Both the position numbers and the translations under genes were made by a program. A stretch of DNA of 64,000 nt, taken from positions 124,001 to 188,000 of the forward strand of contig NZ_JABBPN010000003.1 in NCBI RefSeq assembly GCF_012933385.1, given 5' to 3'. The notes beneath the pieces are model-generated. The model was not told the DNA's origin. It did not search any database and saw only the letters and a program-made list of their open reading frames with translations. The stretch comes from Paenibacillus lemnae (lineage in GTDB: Bacteria; Bacillota; Bacilli; Paenibacillales; Paenibacillaceae). Positions 7,760-17,654 of this stretch are shown here, in pieces; the first letter of the stretch is position 1, and each line of letters begins with the position of its first letter.

Positions 7760-9114
7760 CTAAGCAGCCTGCTCTTGGTGCTGTTGGTTTAATCGGTCGT
7801 TAGCAAGTTTCATGGCGTTGTACGTTAACGTAACCAAGTTGAAGTGCGCTTTGGCCTTTTGTCCTGCTGATGCCGCACATTGTTTAATTGAAAATATTCT
7901 TTCAAGTATGCATTCACACGCTCGACGGCAGATCGCTTCTTGGCCACTTCTTTCCATGACTTGGTCCCTCGTGCAGGAGCAGAATACTTTCGTAAATCTG
8001 TTGTTATCTTCATCTTGTATACCTTCTGGCATAGCGAATCCTGTGCCAAGGGGCAACTTTGACACTCTTTCGGCCGGACGTACTTTAGCGTCTCGTACTT
8101 AGGATCATAGCTGTCGTAGCGATAGGCATGTTCTCTGACACAAGTCGGCGCAAAATGTTCGTCAAACCCTACAAGCTCAGGCTCTCGTCGTCGGTTGTAC
8201 GCAATCACAGCATGAGCTTCAGATGAACGAACTTGCTTGTAAATGGGTTCATAATCGTAACCGGCATCCATGGCTGCATATTTGTAGGAGTAAGATTTGA
8301 ACTGAGCCGTAATTCCCTTCATTAAAGGAATGGCAGCCTTCCCATCGTTCAAGTTTCCTGAAGAGAGCAAGGCTCCCAGGATGTACTGGCTCCGGGTTCC
8401 GACCGCTAAATGACCTTTGTAGCCATACCAAAATACGTTCTTGCCTTCGCTGCTTTTCTTGACGCCCCACTAAGGAGCCAGCGGCATTTCATTTCGTAAC
8501 GTATCGTAAGATAGATGGAGTTGAGCAGCAATCTCCTTTTCATAGACGGGTTTTTGTTCCTCTTCTTCTTGTTTTTGCTTTAACCAAACTCCGCGCTCTG
8601 CTTTGGACTTTCGTCCACGCTTCTTAGGCTTCGGTTTTTCTTCCTGCTCTGGTTTTGCCGGTGCCTGATCGAGGGCTTCGATATGGGTGCCGTCGATGGC
8701 AATCGTATCGTCTGAAATGAAACCCTCGGTCATCGCTTGCTGAACCACTTGTTCCTGCATCTGTTCGAGAGCTTCACTCTGACTGATTTTTTTGATTAAT
8801 CTTGAGTACGAAGCCGCAGAAGGAATCTTCTCGGCGAGAGTAAACCCGCAGTCTAATCGGAATAGGATATCTTCACGAAGCCGTTTGATTAAATCTTTGA
8901 TCGTTGGGATTCGTTCTACGATCCTGGCGATTAATGAATAGACCACAGCCTGGTAATTCGCTTCAACCGGGGCCCCATAAAGAGACTTTTTACGAACTGC
9001 ACGTAGAGCAGGGGTGATATCCACCGCAGAGAATATGGCTTTAAAACGATCTTTTTGCTCCATTTCGTATAACTCTTGAAGGGAAAACAAGCTCTCGTGT
9101 CGAATATATGGCAT
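7760..9114 (-). pseudogene. IS1182-like transposase with in-frame stop and frameshift
   Basis: The N-terminal 214 residues show the DUF772-like head (RVEAN-type region, FRLDCGFTLAEKIPSAASY) and the first catalytic Asp in DDTIAIDGTHIEA, then a Lys/Arg/Pro-rich linker. A TAG at 8470-8472 interrupts the frame just before WGVKKSSEGKNVFWYGYKGH. The same frame then continues through KYAAMDAGYDYEPIYKQV and CPLAQDSLC, and is lost again near 7830 by a one-base shift before KAKAHFNLVTLTYNAMKLA. Three pieces of one transposase, so not functional. Element ends could not be located. Confidence 0.8.
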
Positions 9115-9309
9115 GGGAGTTCCTCCTTTTTATCTCTGTGTTTTGGTGGTACTTAACACTTTCGAGATTTGGGGAGGTTCTCCTTTTTCTATGCTTAAAA
9201 AGTCAATTAGCTCAGGACATTGGAATTATGAAATTGATTCAAACAAGAAAATAATTCAAGAGATCACAGAAGGTTCTTCTAAATTAAGAAGAATCTTTTT
9301 TATATTCCT

Positions 9310-9615
9310 ATGACTATACCAAATGAGGGTATGTGGAAGGAGATTGATAAATGCATCATTACTACACAAAAAATCGTTTCACTCGAGTATGTGGTGGATC
9401 TTACGCGGGGGCGGCAGCGAAATGCAATGACCATCAAGTCAGTTCAGGACAAAATGGAAAAGCACCTAAAAGATCTGCATAAAAAAGCCGATAAACTAGC
9501 TGCAGAGCTCAGGAATGCTAAACAAACAGTTGTATTTGTAACTAAGAACTACCAGTGTTGGCCATGTTTATCTGCCAAATTCAAGCTGCGAAAGTTGAGG
9601 GGAAAATTATACTGA
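9310..9615 (+). CDS. hypothetical protein (101 aa), doubtful
   Basis: Open frame after the IS1182 remnant. The protein is basic and helical in the middle (VQDKMEKHLKDLHKKADKL), with two cysteines near the end (CWPCL). The start is unclear: neither ATG 9310 nor ATG 9331 has a good ribosome site. It may be a fragment of an older gene. No family is recognised. Confidence 0.3.
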   Translation: MTIPNEGMWKEIDKCIITTQKIVSLEYVVDLTRGRQRNAMTIKSVQDKMEKHLKDLHKKADKLAAELRNAKQTVVFVTKNYQCWPCLSAKFKLRKLRGKLY

Positions 9616-9693
9616 TTTTCAATAAATCACTTGCTATTTGTTGACGATAATAAATGTAGACAAGTTTAACAGCATTTACTGGAGGGGTTTTCA

Positions 9694-11142
9694 TTGCAGG
9701 AAATAGATAAAGTATATCTGAGTAGAAACAAGATGATTACGAATTTAATATTAGTCATGCTTTCTATATTTGTAGTATTTGCAATGGTTATGGAATCATA
9801 TCAATCACTTATTACAATTGGGATCGGTCTGATTTTTGCTGCCGCATTAGTTATAGTGAACCGGATGCAGCTGCTTGTTAAACAAATTCCATACCTTATT
9901 GCAGCTGTTTTTGTGTTGATTTTGTTTGTCAGCAGCTGGGGGGATTCGAGTTTGACTGGAGAGAAGTATTACTTAACAATAGCCCTCTTTCTTATATATC
10001 CAAGTTATAGGCCTGTCCTGGCGTACGGGCTTATGACCATTATTTCTATTATCACTAATATTTCATTCAGTCAACTAACCCTCGATACTGCAGCAACTCT
10101 CCTTCTAATGATCACACTGTTTACTGCTATTGCTGTCTGGGTAGCGAGGCTGAGTGAAAATTTGTTTGTAAGTGCCGAGACAAGGAATCAAGAAGTGAAG
10201 CAGGCCAAGGATCAAGTGGATCATTTACTGAATGACATTAAAGACTCGATCGGTCATCTTAATGAGTTTTATGGCAATCTTAAAGACAATGTCGCGCAAT
10301 CGAGCCGACTAATGAATGAGCTTGCTGGCGCTTTTTCTGAGGTGGCAAAGGGTATTGAATCTCAGGCGATGAGCGTTTCGGATATTTCGGAAACCATGAA
10401 AGCCTCGTATCAGGATATTTACGAAGCTGCACAGAGCACCAGGTCAATGAATCGATTGTCGGGTCATACTATGGAGATAACCTCCTCGGGAAATGACCAT
10501 GTCCAAGACTTGACCGTACAGGTGAAATCTGTAAATCAGATTATGGCTTCAATTGTGACATCCATGACAGAATTAAATAAACAAAATGAACAAGTTTCCA
10601 ATATTTCTGAAACGATCGCCGAAATGGCAAACCAGACCAAATTGTTGGCGTTAAATGCGGCGATTGAAGCGGCTAGAGCCGGTGAACATGGGAAAGGTTT
10701 TGCTGTAGTTTCTCAAGAGGTCAGAAAGCTGGCGACAAAATCTCTACATTCTTCTTCCGAGATATCTGGGATTCTTGAAACCATTCGGAATAAGACGCAA
10801 CAGCTGGCAGAACAAGTGTCCCAAGGGAATGAAGCTATCCTTTCAAGTCAAGATTCAGTATCCCGATCGGCAGAGCTGTTAAATGAAAGCACTAATAATG
10901 TTAGCAATGTACAGATTCAGGCCTCTGAGGTGGAAAGCAGAATGAAGTTGCTGCAGCAGTCTTCCGAAAAGGTTGTTCAAGAAGTGACTTCTGTTTCAAG
11001 CGTGACAGAGCAGTCCACCGCTGCGGTTCAGGAGATATTGTCCAGTATAGAAGAACAGAAGCAGCTTAGTGATGAGGTGATGAACAGCTTCGGCAGTCTT
11101 GAACAAATCGTTAACAGGCTGAAAAGCTTGTCTAATCAATGA
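9694..11142 (+). CDS. methyl-accepting chemotaxis protein without sensor domain
   Basis: 482 residues. The first about 150 consist almost entirely of five or six hydrophobic segments ([62 protein letters not shown]) with no extracellular ligand domain. The C-terminal signalling coiled coil has the conserved hairpin tip [20 protein letters not shown] followed by [16 protein letters not shown]. It is expected to form receptor arrays with CheA/CheW. No HAMP domain was seen. TTG start at 9694 with GGAGGGG six bases upstream. Single-gene unit, closed by a hairpin at 11228. Membrane-embedded sensing is inferred. Confidence 0.9.
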   Translation: MQEIDKVYLSRNKMITNLILVMLSIFVVFAMVMESYQSLITIGIGLIFAAALVIVNRMQLLVKQIPYLIAAVFVLILFVSSWGDSSLTGEKYYLTIALFLIYPSYRPVLAYGLMTIISIITNISFSQLTLDTAATLLLMITLFTAIAVWVARLSENLFVSAETRNQEVKQAKDQVDHLLNDIKDSIGHLNEFYGNLKDNVAQSSRLMNELAGAFSEVAKGIESQAMSVSDISETMKASYQDIYEAAQSTRSMNRLSGHTMEITSSGNDHVQDLTVQVKSVNQIMASIVTSMTELNKQNEQVSNISETIAEMANQTKLLALNAAIEAARAGEHGKGFAVVSQEVRKLATKSLHSSSEISGILETIRNKTQQLAEQVSQGNEAILSSQDSVSRSAELLNESTNNVSNVQIQASEVESRMKLLQQSSEKVVQEVTSVSSVTEQSTAAVQEILSSIEEQKQLSDEVMNSFGSLEQIVNRLKSLSNQ

Positions 11143-11227
11143 AAAGTCGTTAGCACTAGCGTCATAGCCATGGAGCGCATGCAATCGTTCTTTTAGCACT
11201 TAAAGATCGCCTACATTATACAGATAA

Positions 11228-11262
11228 AGAAGTACGCCCCGGTGAGGGGCGCACTTCTGTTA
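11228..11262 (+). terminator. terminator of the chemotaxis gene
   Basis: Thirteen-base stem AGAAGTACGCCCC / GGGGCGCACTTCT with one mismatch and loop GGTGA. The T-tract is weak. Confidence 0.6.
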
Positions 11263-11348
11263 ACTAACAGCGTTTAGATGAAGCAGTATTCTAGTAGAAT
11301 GCAGTTATCGTATGGTAGGATTAAATATTTTAAAAGATGATGCCGCGT

Positions 11349-12863
11349 TTATTTATCTTTATTCTGCTCGGCATACCACGCCGAGAACTGCTTCTGATAT
11401 TCAGCGATATATTTATCGATACCAGCTGCTTTAAGTCTCTCTAGTGCTTTAGGATAGGCTGTATCATAATCACTGAATCCACTGCCAATCGGTGCCATAT
11501 ATTCAGTTAATACTCCGTTCAGCTTCGTCTCTTCATTCTTCACTGAAGTGTTGTCGAAGTTGAATCCGGCTCCCTTGGAGAGAATCGATCCTTCATCCCA
11601 GGTCTTGAAGCTCTCAATAATATCATCTGGAACAGTAGTGTCAAAGCGCATGAAGCTGTTGTTCATTAACAGCCAATCCGGGATTAATGAATCTGTTGTC
11701 AGCCGGGTCAGCCGGTCATTTGCATCAATGGTGTAATCGGTCCCTTCAATACCGTAAGCAAACAGATCGTACAGCTCCTGATTCTTTTGCAGCATGTTAA
11801 AGAACATCATGTAACGCTCCGGATCCTTGGCACCCGCGGAGACAAAGAAGGCGGTGTTATAGCTGCCGCGGCTGATCTTCGGACGACCGGTGCCGAGGAA
11901 ATAGTTGACCAGCTTGGCGTCGGGTACGGCTTTAGAAATGGAAGCTGCCCCTTCGAATGGCCTCGAGGCGGTGCCGGACCAGAACATCCCTTTACCAGAA
12001 TTCCAGTCGGATTGCAGCTGAGGGACATTGGTGGCTGCATATTTAGGGATGATTCCTTTCTCGTACCAGCCGCGCATCAGATTAGCGTAATCCTTAAACT
12101 CCTCGGTTTCAAACCAGCTGATGATTTGATCGTCTTCAGCGGATTCGTCCAATGCAATAAATTCATTTTGCCAGTATAGATTCATATCGGTGTAATCATA
12201 GAGAAGTATACGGCGGGCATCTGCGCCAGGATAACCGACCAGCTCAGGATGGATCTTATGCACCTCATCATAGAACTTCTCCAGCTCTTCAAGCGAAGTG
12301 ATTTCTGTCATGCCGACCTCTTCCAATAGATCCTGCCGGACCAGAACGCTGTAAAATGATGCAGAGTTCGCTTTATTGCCGACCGGAATCGCGTATTGCT
12401 TGCCTCCAAGCTGAAAATCCCGGAATGAAGCTTCATCCACATGTTTCTTTAGATCCGTAAGGGCATCCATGTAAGGAGTTAAGTCCGTATACAGTCCTTT
12501 GGCCACTGATTTAATTGTATAGTTGGAGTCTGTATAGGTGGCGAAGTCCTCGCCTGTAGACAGCATCAGGTCTGTTTTGCCCCCGCCGTATTCGGTATAG
12601 GGCAGGAATTGAAACTCGACTTCGGCGTTAATTTCCTTCTTGATCACATCGTAAAATTCTGTCCGGGCCAGTTCTTTCATCCGGCTGGACTCGTCTCCAT
12701 AGAGAACGATCTTAAGCTTGGCAGGGGCCAGACCGCTGCTTGATTCACCAGAGCTGTTCTCATTGCTTCCAGGGGCAGCGCTCTCATTTTTGCTGGATGA
12801 ACAAGCGCTCAGCAGCATTAAAGCCGCTAAGAGCAGGCAGAACCAGCTTTTTCTTTTTGTCAT
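11349..12863 (-). CDS. CUT1 sugar ABC importer solute-binding lipoprotein
   Basis: 504 residues. The signal peptide has lipobox LLSAC (Cys 21), so the protein is tethered outside the membrane. The body is a family 1 extracellular solute-binding protein, with FYDEVHKIHPELVGYPGADA and the C-terminal TEYMAPIGSGFSDYDTAYPK typical of the LipO/YtcQ-like group in Paenibacillus. Start ATG with AGGAGGG upstream. It is downstream of two permease genes on the same strand and close to a pectinesterase, so the likely ligand is a pectin-derived oligomer (inference). A hairpin in the gap before it suggests separate control of its level. The ATPase would be a shared MsmX-type protein encoded elsewhere. Confidence 0.85.
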   Translation of the reverse strand: MTKRKSWFCLLLAALMLLSACSSSKNESAAPGSNENSSGESSSGLAPAKLKIVLYGDESSRMKELARTEFYDVIKKEINAEVEFQFLPYTEYGGGKTDLMLSTGEDFATYTDSNYTIKSVAKGLYTDLTPYMDALTDLKKHVDEASFRDFQLGGKQYAIPVGNKANSASFYSVLVRQDLLEEVGMTEITSLEELEKFYDEVHKIHPELVGYPGADARRILLYDYTDMNLYWQNEFIALDESAEDDQIISWFETEEFKDYANLMRGWYEKGIIPKYAATNVPQLQSDWNSGKGMFWSGTASRPFEGAASISKAVPDAKLVNYFLGTGRPKISRGSYNTAFFVSAGAKDPERYMMFFNMLQKNQELYDLFAYGIEGTDYTIDANDRLTRLTTDSLIPDWLLMNNSFMRFDTTVPDDIIESFKTWDEGSILSKGAGFNFDNTSVKNEETKLNGVLTEYMAPIGSGFSDYDTAYPKALERLKAAGIDKYIAEYQKQFSAWYAEQNKDK

Positions 12864-12904
12864 AATAAACCCTCCTAAATTGGAATATATTTATTGCAAG
12901 CCTC

Positions 12905-12946
12905 GCTCCCTTTGAAGTTATTATAATCATGATGGGGAAAGGGAGC
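12905..12946 (-). other. intercistronic hairpin between permease and binding protein
   Basis: Inverted repeat GCTCCCTTT / AAAGGGAGC with a 24-base loop, and outer pairing of CAAG with CTTG. It lies in the 123-base gap of the minus-strand transporter operon. Such stems often stop part of transcription or protect the downstream mRNA. Confidence 0.45.
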
Positions 12947-12986
12947 TTGACTTGTTGCAACCTGATTAAGGTTAATGAGAGAGGGA

Positions 12987-13871
12987 TCAGCCTTTAACTG
13001 ACCCAACGACGATACCTTTGACAAAAAAACGCTGAAGAAACGGATATAGTATGGCAATAGGAAGGACGGTTAGACAAGTCATTGCCATCTTGGCTGTCTC
13101 CAGCGGTGGGGCAACCGGAATTCCTCCGATCTGAGCGGCATTGCCGGAAGCGAGAAACTGGATATTGGCCATCATATTGTACATAAGGAATTGAATGGTA
13201 TAGAGACCCTGGTCCGATACCAGCATGAGTGGCAAGAAGAAATCATTCCAGAACTGCAGGGCATAGAACAGAGAGATCGTTACGAGTCCCACACGGCCAA
13301 GAGGAAGCATAATACTGATGAAGATTCGCATATGGCCCGCACCATCAATCTGGGCGGATTCCACAATCTCATGCGGAATGCTCCGAAAGTAGTTGGTCAT
13401 AAGAAACATCAGGAAGACGCTCAGTAAATATGGAACGAACAAGCCGGCCAATGTATCACTAAGATGGTAATATTTTGTGCTGAGCAGGAACCAAGGGAGC
13501 GTTCCGCCACTGAACAGCATGGTGAAGTAAGCAAAGAAGGAGAGCACGTTTCTGTAACGGAAGCTTTTTACGGAAATCACATAGGCATAGGCAGTAGTCA
13601 CCAGCACTGCAGAGACGGTGCCCAGTACGGTAACGATGACCGATACCGAATAAGCTTGAATAATCTCCTTCGCCTTGGAGCCGAACAGGAACTGGTAGGT
13701 CTCCAGTGTAAAGCCACGGGGCCAGAAGGAATAACCTTCCGCAGCAATACGTGATTCCGTCGACAGCGAGCCGGAGACGGCTAGTATAAACGGGATAAGA
13801 CAAACCGCAGAGAACAAGGCAATAATGACATAGAAGAATACAAGTAATCCTTTATTTTCGGTGATGGGCAT
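12987..13871 (-). CDS. CUT1 sugar ABC importer permease (LplC/YtcP type)
   Basis: 294 residues with six membrane segments. The EAA loop motif is seen as EIVESAQIDGAGHMRIF, the contact site for the shared ATPase. The C-terminal QRFFVKGIVVGSVKG is the usual end of the MalG-like partner in this family. ATG behind AGGAGACG. It starts 11 bases after the other permease and is clearly in the same operon. Substrate inferred from context as pectin fragments. Confidence 0.9.
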   Translation of the reverse strand: MPITENKGLLVFFYVIIALFSAVCLIPFILAVSGSLSTESRIAAEGYSFWPRGFTLETYQFLFGSKAKEIIQAYSVSVIVTVLGTVSAVLVTTAYAYVISVKSFRYRNVLSFFAYFTMLFSGGTLPWFLLSTKYYHLSDTLAGLFVPYLLSVFLMFLMTNYFRSIPHEIVESAQIDGAGHMRIFISIMLPLGRVGLVTISLFYALQFWNDFFLPLMLVSDQGLYTIQFLMYNMMANIQFLASGNAAQIGGIPVAPPLETAKMAMTCLTVLPIAILYPFLQRFFVKGIVVGSVKG

Positions 13872-13882
13872 ATGATCGTCTC

Positions 13883-14860
13883 CTAAAATAGTTTGCTGTC
13901 TTTGTCGTACCAGCCGGCCAGCTTGTTCGCAACCAGCACTAACACTAAGCCAAAGATGGATTGATAGAGTGTAATCGCAGAAGCGAACCCGAATTCGCCG
14001 GAACGGATAGCGGTTCGATAGACGTACACATCAATGATGTCAGTGGTTGGCAGCAGCAGCGGATTAAGAAAGGTGACACCCATAATCATACTGAGGTCGC
14101 CTTTGAGCATGCCTCCAATACTGAGCAATGTCATTAAAATAATGGATGGTATGAGCAGAGGTAACGTAATTTTCGTAATCGTCTGCCAGCGTGATGCTCC
14201 ATCAATTCGCGCAGCTTCGTAATAGGAAGTGTCGACTCCTTGCAGTACCGCATAATAAATGATGGCACCGTAACCTGTAGCCTTCCAGATGTTAGCCAGT
14301 ACCAGTACAATGACAAACAGCCAGGGACTGGAATACCAATCGATCTGTGTGATGCCAAATGCAGTCAGCAGCTGATTCATGAGTCCCTTATCGTAGTCGA
14401 GCAGTGAAAAAAGAATAGCACCAATAATAATCCAAGAGATGAAATAGGGAAAGAACATGATGCTTTGGGTAACTTTGATGAACCACTTGCTGCGAAGCTC
14501 GTTTAGAATGATGGCAATAGCTACGGAAAAGAATGTACCCGTAATCATGTACAGCACGTTCAGCATGACCGTATTGCGTGTTGCTCTCAGCGCATCATCC
14601 ATGCTGGAGAAAAAGAACTCAAAGTTTGAGAAACCCGCCCATGGACTGCCAAATATGCCGTCATTAAAGTTGTAATTCTTGAAGACGAGAATCAAACCGC
14701 TCATCGGCAGGTACGCGAACATTATTAGAACGATGATACCCGGCAGAGCGAGCAGATAAAGCGAACCGTCATTTTTCAGAGACTTTATAATGTTGTGAAT
14801 CTTCAGACGGGGCTTTCCAGACACGCTGCCTTCCCTCGCCGGTGGTGCCTTTTGCATCAT
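13883..14860 (-). CDS. CUT1 sugar ABC importer permease (LplB/YteP type)
   Basis: 325 residues with six membrane segments; the EAA motif is YYEAARIDGASRWQTI. Paired with the LplC-type permease just downstream. Start set at ATG 14860, which has GGAGTGGGAGG upstream; the in-frame GTG at 14872 lies inside that ribosome site. The 5' flank holds two cre boxes and an array of 11-bp repeats, so the operon is probably under CcpA control plus a specific regulator. Confidence 0.9.
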   Translation of the reverse strand: MMQKAPPAREGSVSGKPRLKIHNIIKSLKNDGSLYLLALPGIIVLIMFAYLPMSGLILVFKNYNFNDGIFGSPWAGFSNFEFFFSSMDDALRATRNTVMLNVLYMITGTFFSVAIAIILNELRSKWFIKVTQSIMFFPYFISWIIIGAILFSLLDYDKGLMNQLLTAFGITQIDWYSSPWLFVIVLVLANIWKATGYGAIIYYAVLQGVDTSYYEAARIDGASRWQTITKITLPLLIPSIILMTLLSIGGMLKGDLSMIMGVTFLNPLLLPTTDIIDVYVYRTAIRSGEFGFASAITLYQSIFGLVLVLVANKLAGWYDKDSKLF

Positions 14861-14915
14861 GATGCCTCCCACTCCTTTAAGATGTCTTCTTGATCAAGTT
14901 TCGTTCAGAAGAACG

Positions 14916-14929
14916 TGATAACGTTTACA
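14916..14929 (-). promoter_or_regulatory. cre box (CcpA site) 1
   Basis: On the minus strand this reads TGTAAACGTTATCA, a full match to the cre consensus TGWAARCGYTWWCW. It lies about 56 bases upstream of the permease start. Other LacI-family operators can look similar. Confidence 0.6.
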
Positions 14930-14953
14930 TGCAAAATCATAAAACTACAACCT

Positions 14954-14967
14954 TGAAAACGCTATCA
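14954..14967 (+). promoter_or_regulatory. cre box (CcpA site) 2
   Basis: TGAAAACGCTATCA is a full match to the cre consensus, 38 bases centre to centre from the first box and in the same 5' flank of the permease operon. Two sites suggest cooperative carbon catabolite control. Confidence 0.6.
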
Positions 14968-15037
14968 AAATTAAGTCGTAAAGTTTAAATAAATGAGAAT
15001 TCTGGGCTTAAAAAAACGAAAAAAACACAATTATTCT

Positions 15038-15092
15038 GTAAAAGAACAGTAAAAGAACAGTATAAGAACAGTATAAGAACAGTATAAGAAGG
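15038..15092 (-). repeat. five tandem 11-bp repeats upstream of the importer operon
   Basis: Five head-to-tail units of 11 bp. On the plus strand they are GTAAAAGAACA twice, GTATAAGAACA twice and GTATAAGAAGG; on the minus strand TGTTCTTTTAC/TGTTCTTATAC. The period equals about one helical turn, so all units face the same side of the DNA, as expected for binding sites of an activator. Located between the regulator gene's 3' end and the permease start. Confidence 0.75.
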
Positions 15093-15176
15093 CTTTTTTA
15101 AGGGAGGAGGCTGCATAAATATAAAAAAGGACCTCCAGCCGCGAAAGGCACCAGAGCGTCCTATGGAATGAAAATA

Positions 15177-17393
15177 TTAATCCTGCTGATTCAAAATGTG
15201 GTTCATTCTCCACTTGGATGGTGTAACACCATAGCGTTTCTTGAAAAGAGTTGTAAAGTAAGTACCGCTGTTGTAACCGACCTGTTCCGCAATTTTGCGA
15301 ATATCAAGATCAGGCTGGGAGATAAGGAGCACCTGTGCTTGTTCCAGTCGGTGCATATTCACCAGATCAGGAAAACTGCTTTCTGTTTCCTCTGCAATAA
15401 GCCGGCCGAGATATGCTGAACTGATGGACAGCTTCTCAGCGAGAACATTTAAAGAAAGTTTCGGGTCGTCAAAATGTTCTTCAATATATTGGATTGCTTC
15501 GCCAGCGAGATTTCGTGTTTGGACAGCGGCCATGCTGCGAATGCGTTCAGCTGCGGAGCGGCAGCATTCCTCAAACCAGTTCCGCAGTTCATAATAGCTC
15601 TCCATTCGCCAGATATGCTGGTAATAATCGAGAAAACCAGTGTCGCGGCAATCTGCTTTGAGCTCGGCTGTGCGGCTCAGTTCCAGGGCCAATTTAGCTA
15701 AGGCAGCGGTGGCGGATACGGGACGGTAACCGGAAGCCACAGCAAGCAAACACTCTAACTTTTGAAGGATGCATTCCGGTTGACCATCCTGACGTACCTC
15801 TTGAAGCACCGGTTCTAATGAACTGTCTGGGATGGCATTACTATCCAGTTGGACCGTGTCTTTAGCGAAAAACATGGATCGATGTTCATGGAATTTAACG
15901 ATCTGCAGGCACTCGGAAGCTTCCTCGTATTTCTGCTTGAGTAGGCGGGTATCACTCGTTAGAGTGCTGATTCCAAGCGAGTAATGAAAATCACCGGCAT
16001 GGGACGCCAGCACTTCCCACTGGCAGCGTAAATTCGATTCATCTTCAAAGGTGCCTTCTGCCAGCTCACTGATAATCAGCACAGCAGTATGCTCATGGGG
16101 GCGGAACGTGCGAATCTCAGCCCACTGGCCAAAGGCGCTTTGAATCTGGCTCACAACATGTTCACAGGCAGCCTTCAAACTCTCGGCCTCATCATTTTCA
16201 TGAATATACAATACACATACGAAATAGGCGCTGTCAGGTAAGGTCAAATGTATACATGCATCACTTTGGTCAGGACCTCCTTGGGGGGCTAGCAGCCAGC
16301 GAAGCAGGGCGCTGTCGTCATTCTCTTTCCGCAGCTGTTCCAGTCTGGTTCCGATGGTCTCCAGTTCCCGGAATGCGGCATGAAAGTCGTCACCTGTCTT
16401 CAGAACCTCTTGATTGCCGGAAATATGCACAATGTTGCCGAACAAGCGGCCGATCGGCTGATACATCCGCCGGGAAATCAAATAGGAGCTGGTAGCTGCA
16501 GCGGCAATGAGAGTGAGACATAAGACGATGATGAGATTGCGGGCGTTGGAAATGTCTCGAATGCTATCTTTATAGGAAGTCTCTGATACGAACCATAAAT
16601 TATCCTTCGGCGAATGCACGTAGGTGATGAGCAGCGGCTCGGTGCTGCCCTTCCAGACGAAAGAACCCCTCTCTGTGTCCGAGGCAGAAATACGCTGAAT
16701 CATTTCTGTCTCAAAATCCCTGCCCGTGCCTTGATTGTGCATCAATACTGCTCCGGTATCGTCAAGTACGGCATAGCGTGTTTTCTCATCATCCCGCTGA
16801 GAGAACAGATGGTTCTGCAGCTTGCTCAAATTAACGGTTATGGCCACAGCACCATAATAAGCACTGTCTGTGAAAGCGCGGTCATTATAAAAAACAGTTA
16901 AGAACGTTACAGGGACCCCATTGTTTAGTACAGCCTGCCACAGAAACGGCGACTCTTCGATGCGGCTCTCTCGAATCCGATCGAACAGTTCCTGCTTGGA
17001 TTCCGGGCTTAGGGGCATATTCTCAAATACCGTAACAGGTGCTTCAACTCCGAATATGTAAGCATTCTCGAGAAACGTATTTACGACGAGTGCACCGCGA
17101 ATTTGACTTAGTGCGCTGTAGAGCTGGTCGCTCCATTCTGTATCACCACTCATCATTAGTGCATGGATATTGGGGTTGGCATAGAAGTCCATCGTGTAGT
17201 TCTGTACAATCTCTTTATAGTTCATAAAAACGGTTTCAGTATTCAGCAGCACACTCTGATTAGCCTTATCTACATTATGGATTGTAAGATTTCGGTACCA
17301 GTAAAAAATAGCTATGGCCAGCACTAGAATGCAGCATACGGAAATTAAGGTCAGGCTCATAAAAAACCGTGTGAACAGCTTCTTCTTCCGCAT
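15177..17393 (-). CDS. membrane-bound AraC-family regulator (YesN-like)
   Basis: 738 residues. Membrane segment 1 lies near residues 10-32 (SLTLISVCCILVLAIAIFY). An extracellular sensory region of about 250 residues, probably Cache-like, follows. Membrane segment 2 lies near residues 285-310 (LIIVLCLTLIAAAATSSYL). The C-terminal AraC domain contains LSLNVLAEKLSISSAYLGRL and IRKIAEQVGYNSGTYFTTLF. Such proteins sense an outside sugar and switch on the neighbouring importer. No histidine kinase is present, so signalling is direct. It lies between the importer operon (same strand) and the divergent pectinesterase. Start ATG behind AAAGGGG. Confidence 0.85.
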   Translation of the reverse strand: MRKKKLFTRFFMSLTLISVCCILVLAIAIFYWYRNLTIHNVDKANQSVLLNTETVFMNYKEIVQNYTMDFYANPNIHALMMSGDTEWSDQLYSALSQIRGALVVNTFLENAYIFGVEAPVTVFENMPLSPESKQELFDRIRESRIEESPFLWQAVLNNGVPVTFLTVFYNDRAFTDSAYYGAVAITVNLSKLQNHLFSQRDDEKTRYAVLDDTGAVLMHNQGTGRDFETEMIQRISASDTERGSFVWKGSTEPLLITYVHSPKDNLWFVSETSYKDSIRDISNARNLIIVLCLTLIAAAATSSYLISRRMYQPIGRLFGNIVHISGNQEVLKTGDDFHAAFRELETIGTRLEQLRKENDDSALLRWLLAPQGGPDQSDACIHLTLPDSAYFVCVLYIHENDEAESLKAACEHVVSQIQSAFGQWAEIRTFRPHEHTAVLIISELAEGTFEDESNLRCQWEVLASHAGDFHYSLGISTLTSDTRLLKQKYEEASECLQIVKFHEHRSMFFAKDTVQLDSNAIPDSSLEPVLQEVRQDGQPECILQKLECLLAVASGYRPVSATAALAKLALELSRTAELKADCRDTGFLDYYQHIWRMESYYELRNWFEECCRSAAERIRSMAAVQTRNLAGEAIQYIEEHFDDPKLSLNVLAEKLSISSAYLGRLIAEETESSFPDLVNMHRLEQAQVLLISQPDLDIRKIAEQVGYNSGTYFTTLFKKRYGVTPSKWRMNHILNQQD

Positions 17394-17654
17394 GATGGTC
17401 GCCCCTTTACTTTAATGCTAATACACCCATTCTAATGGGGGTGGTTAACGATTGACAATGGGTATGGATGCATAAACTTACTATAAAGCAAAAAAGTATT
17501 AAAAAGATATATAAAAACATCAAAAGTAGAGGAATAAGGAAATCAGAAGGGATATAATGGGGGATGCTTAATTGCCGCATTTCAGCAGTATAGACAGCAG
17601 GAGAGATCGCACCTAATAAAATTAAATTGGATGAACAGGAAGGGGTTTATTAAT

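Noticed and set aside
7720-9180. Terminal inverted repeats of the IS1182-like element
   Set aside because: Looked for matching ends on both flanks, but found only weak short similarity, so only the transposase remnant is annotated.
9190-9309. 40-codon frame starting MLKKSISSGHW
   Set aside because: Too short, no family match, and next to IS debris. Not supported as a gene.
15038-15092. CRISPR-like array
   Set aside because: Units are 11 bp, directly adjacent without spacers, and no cas genes are present. Better read as an operator array.
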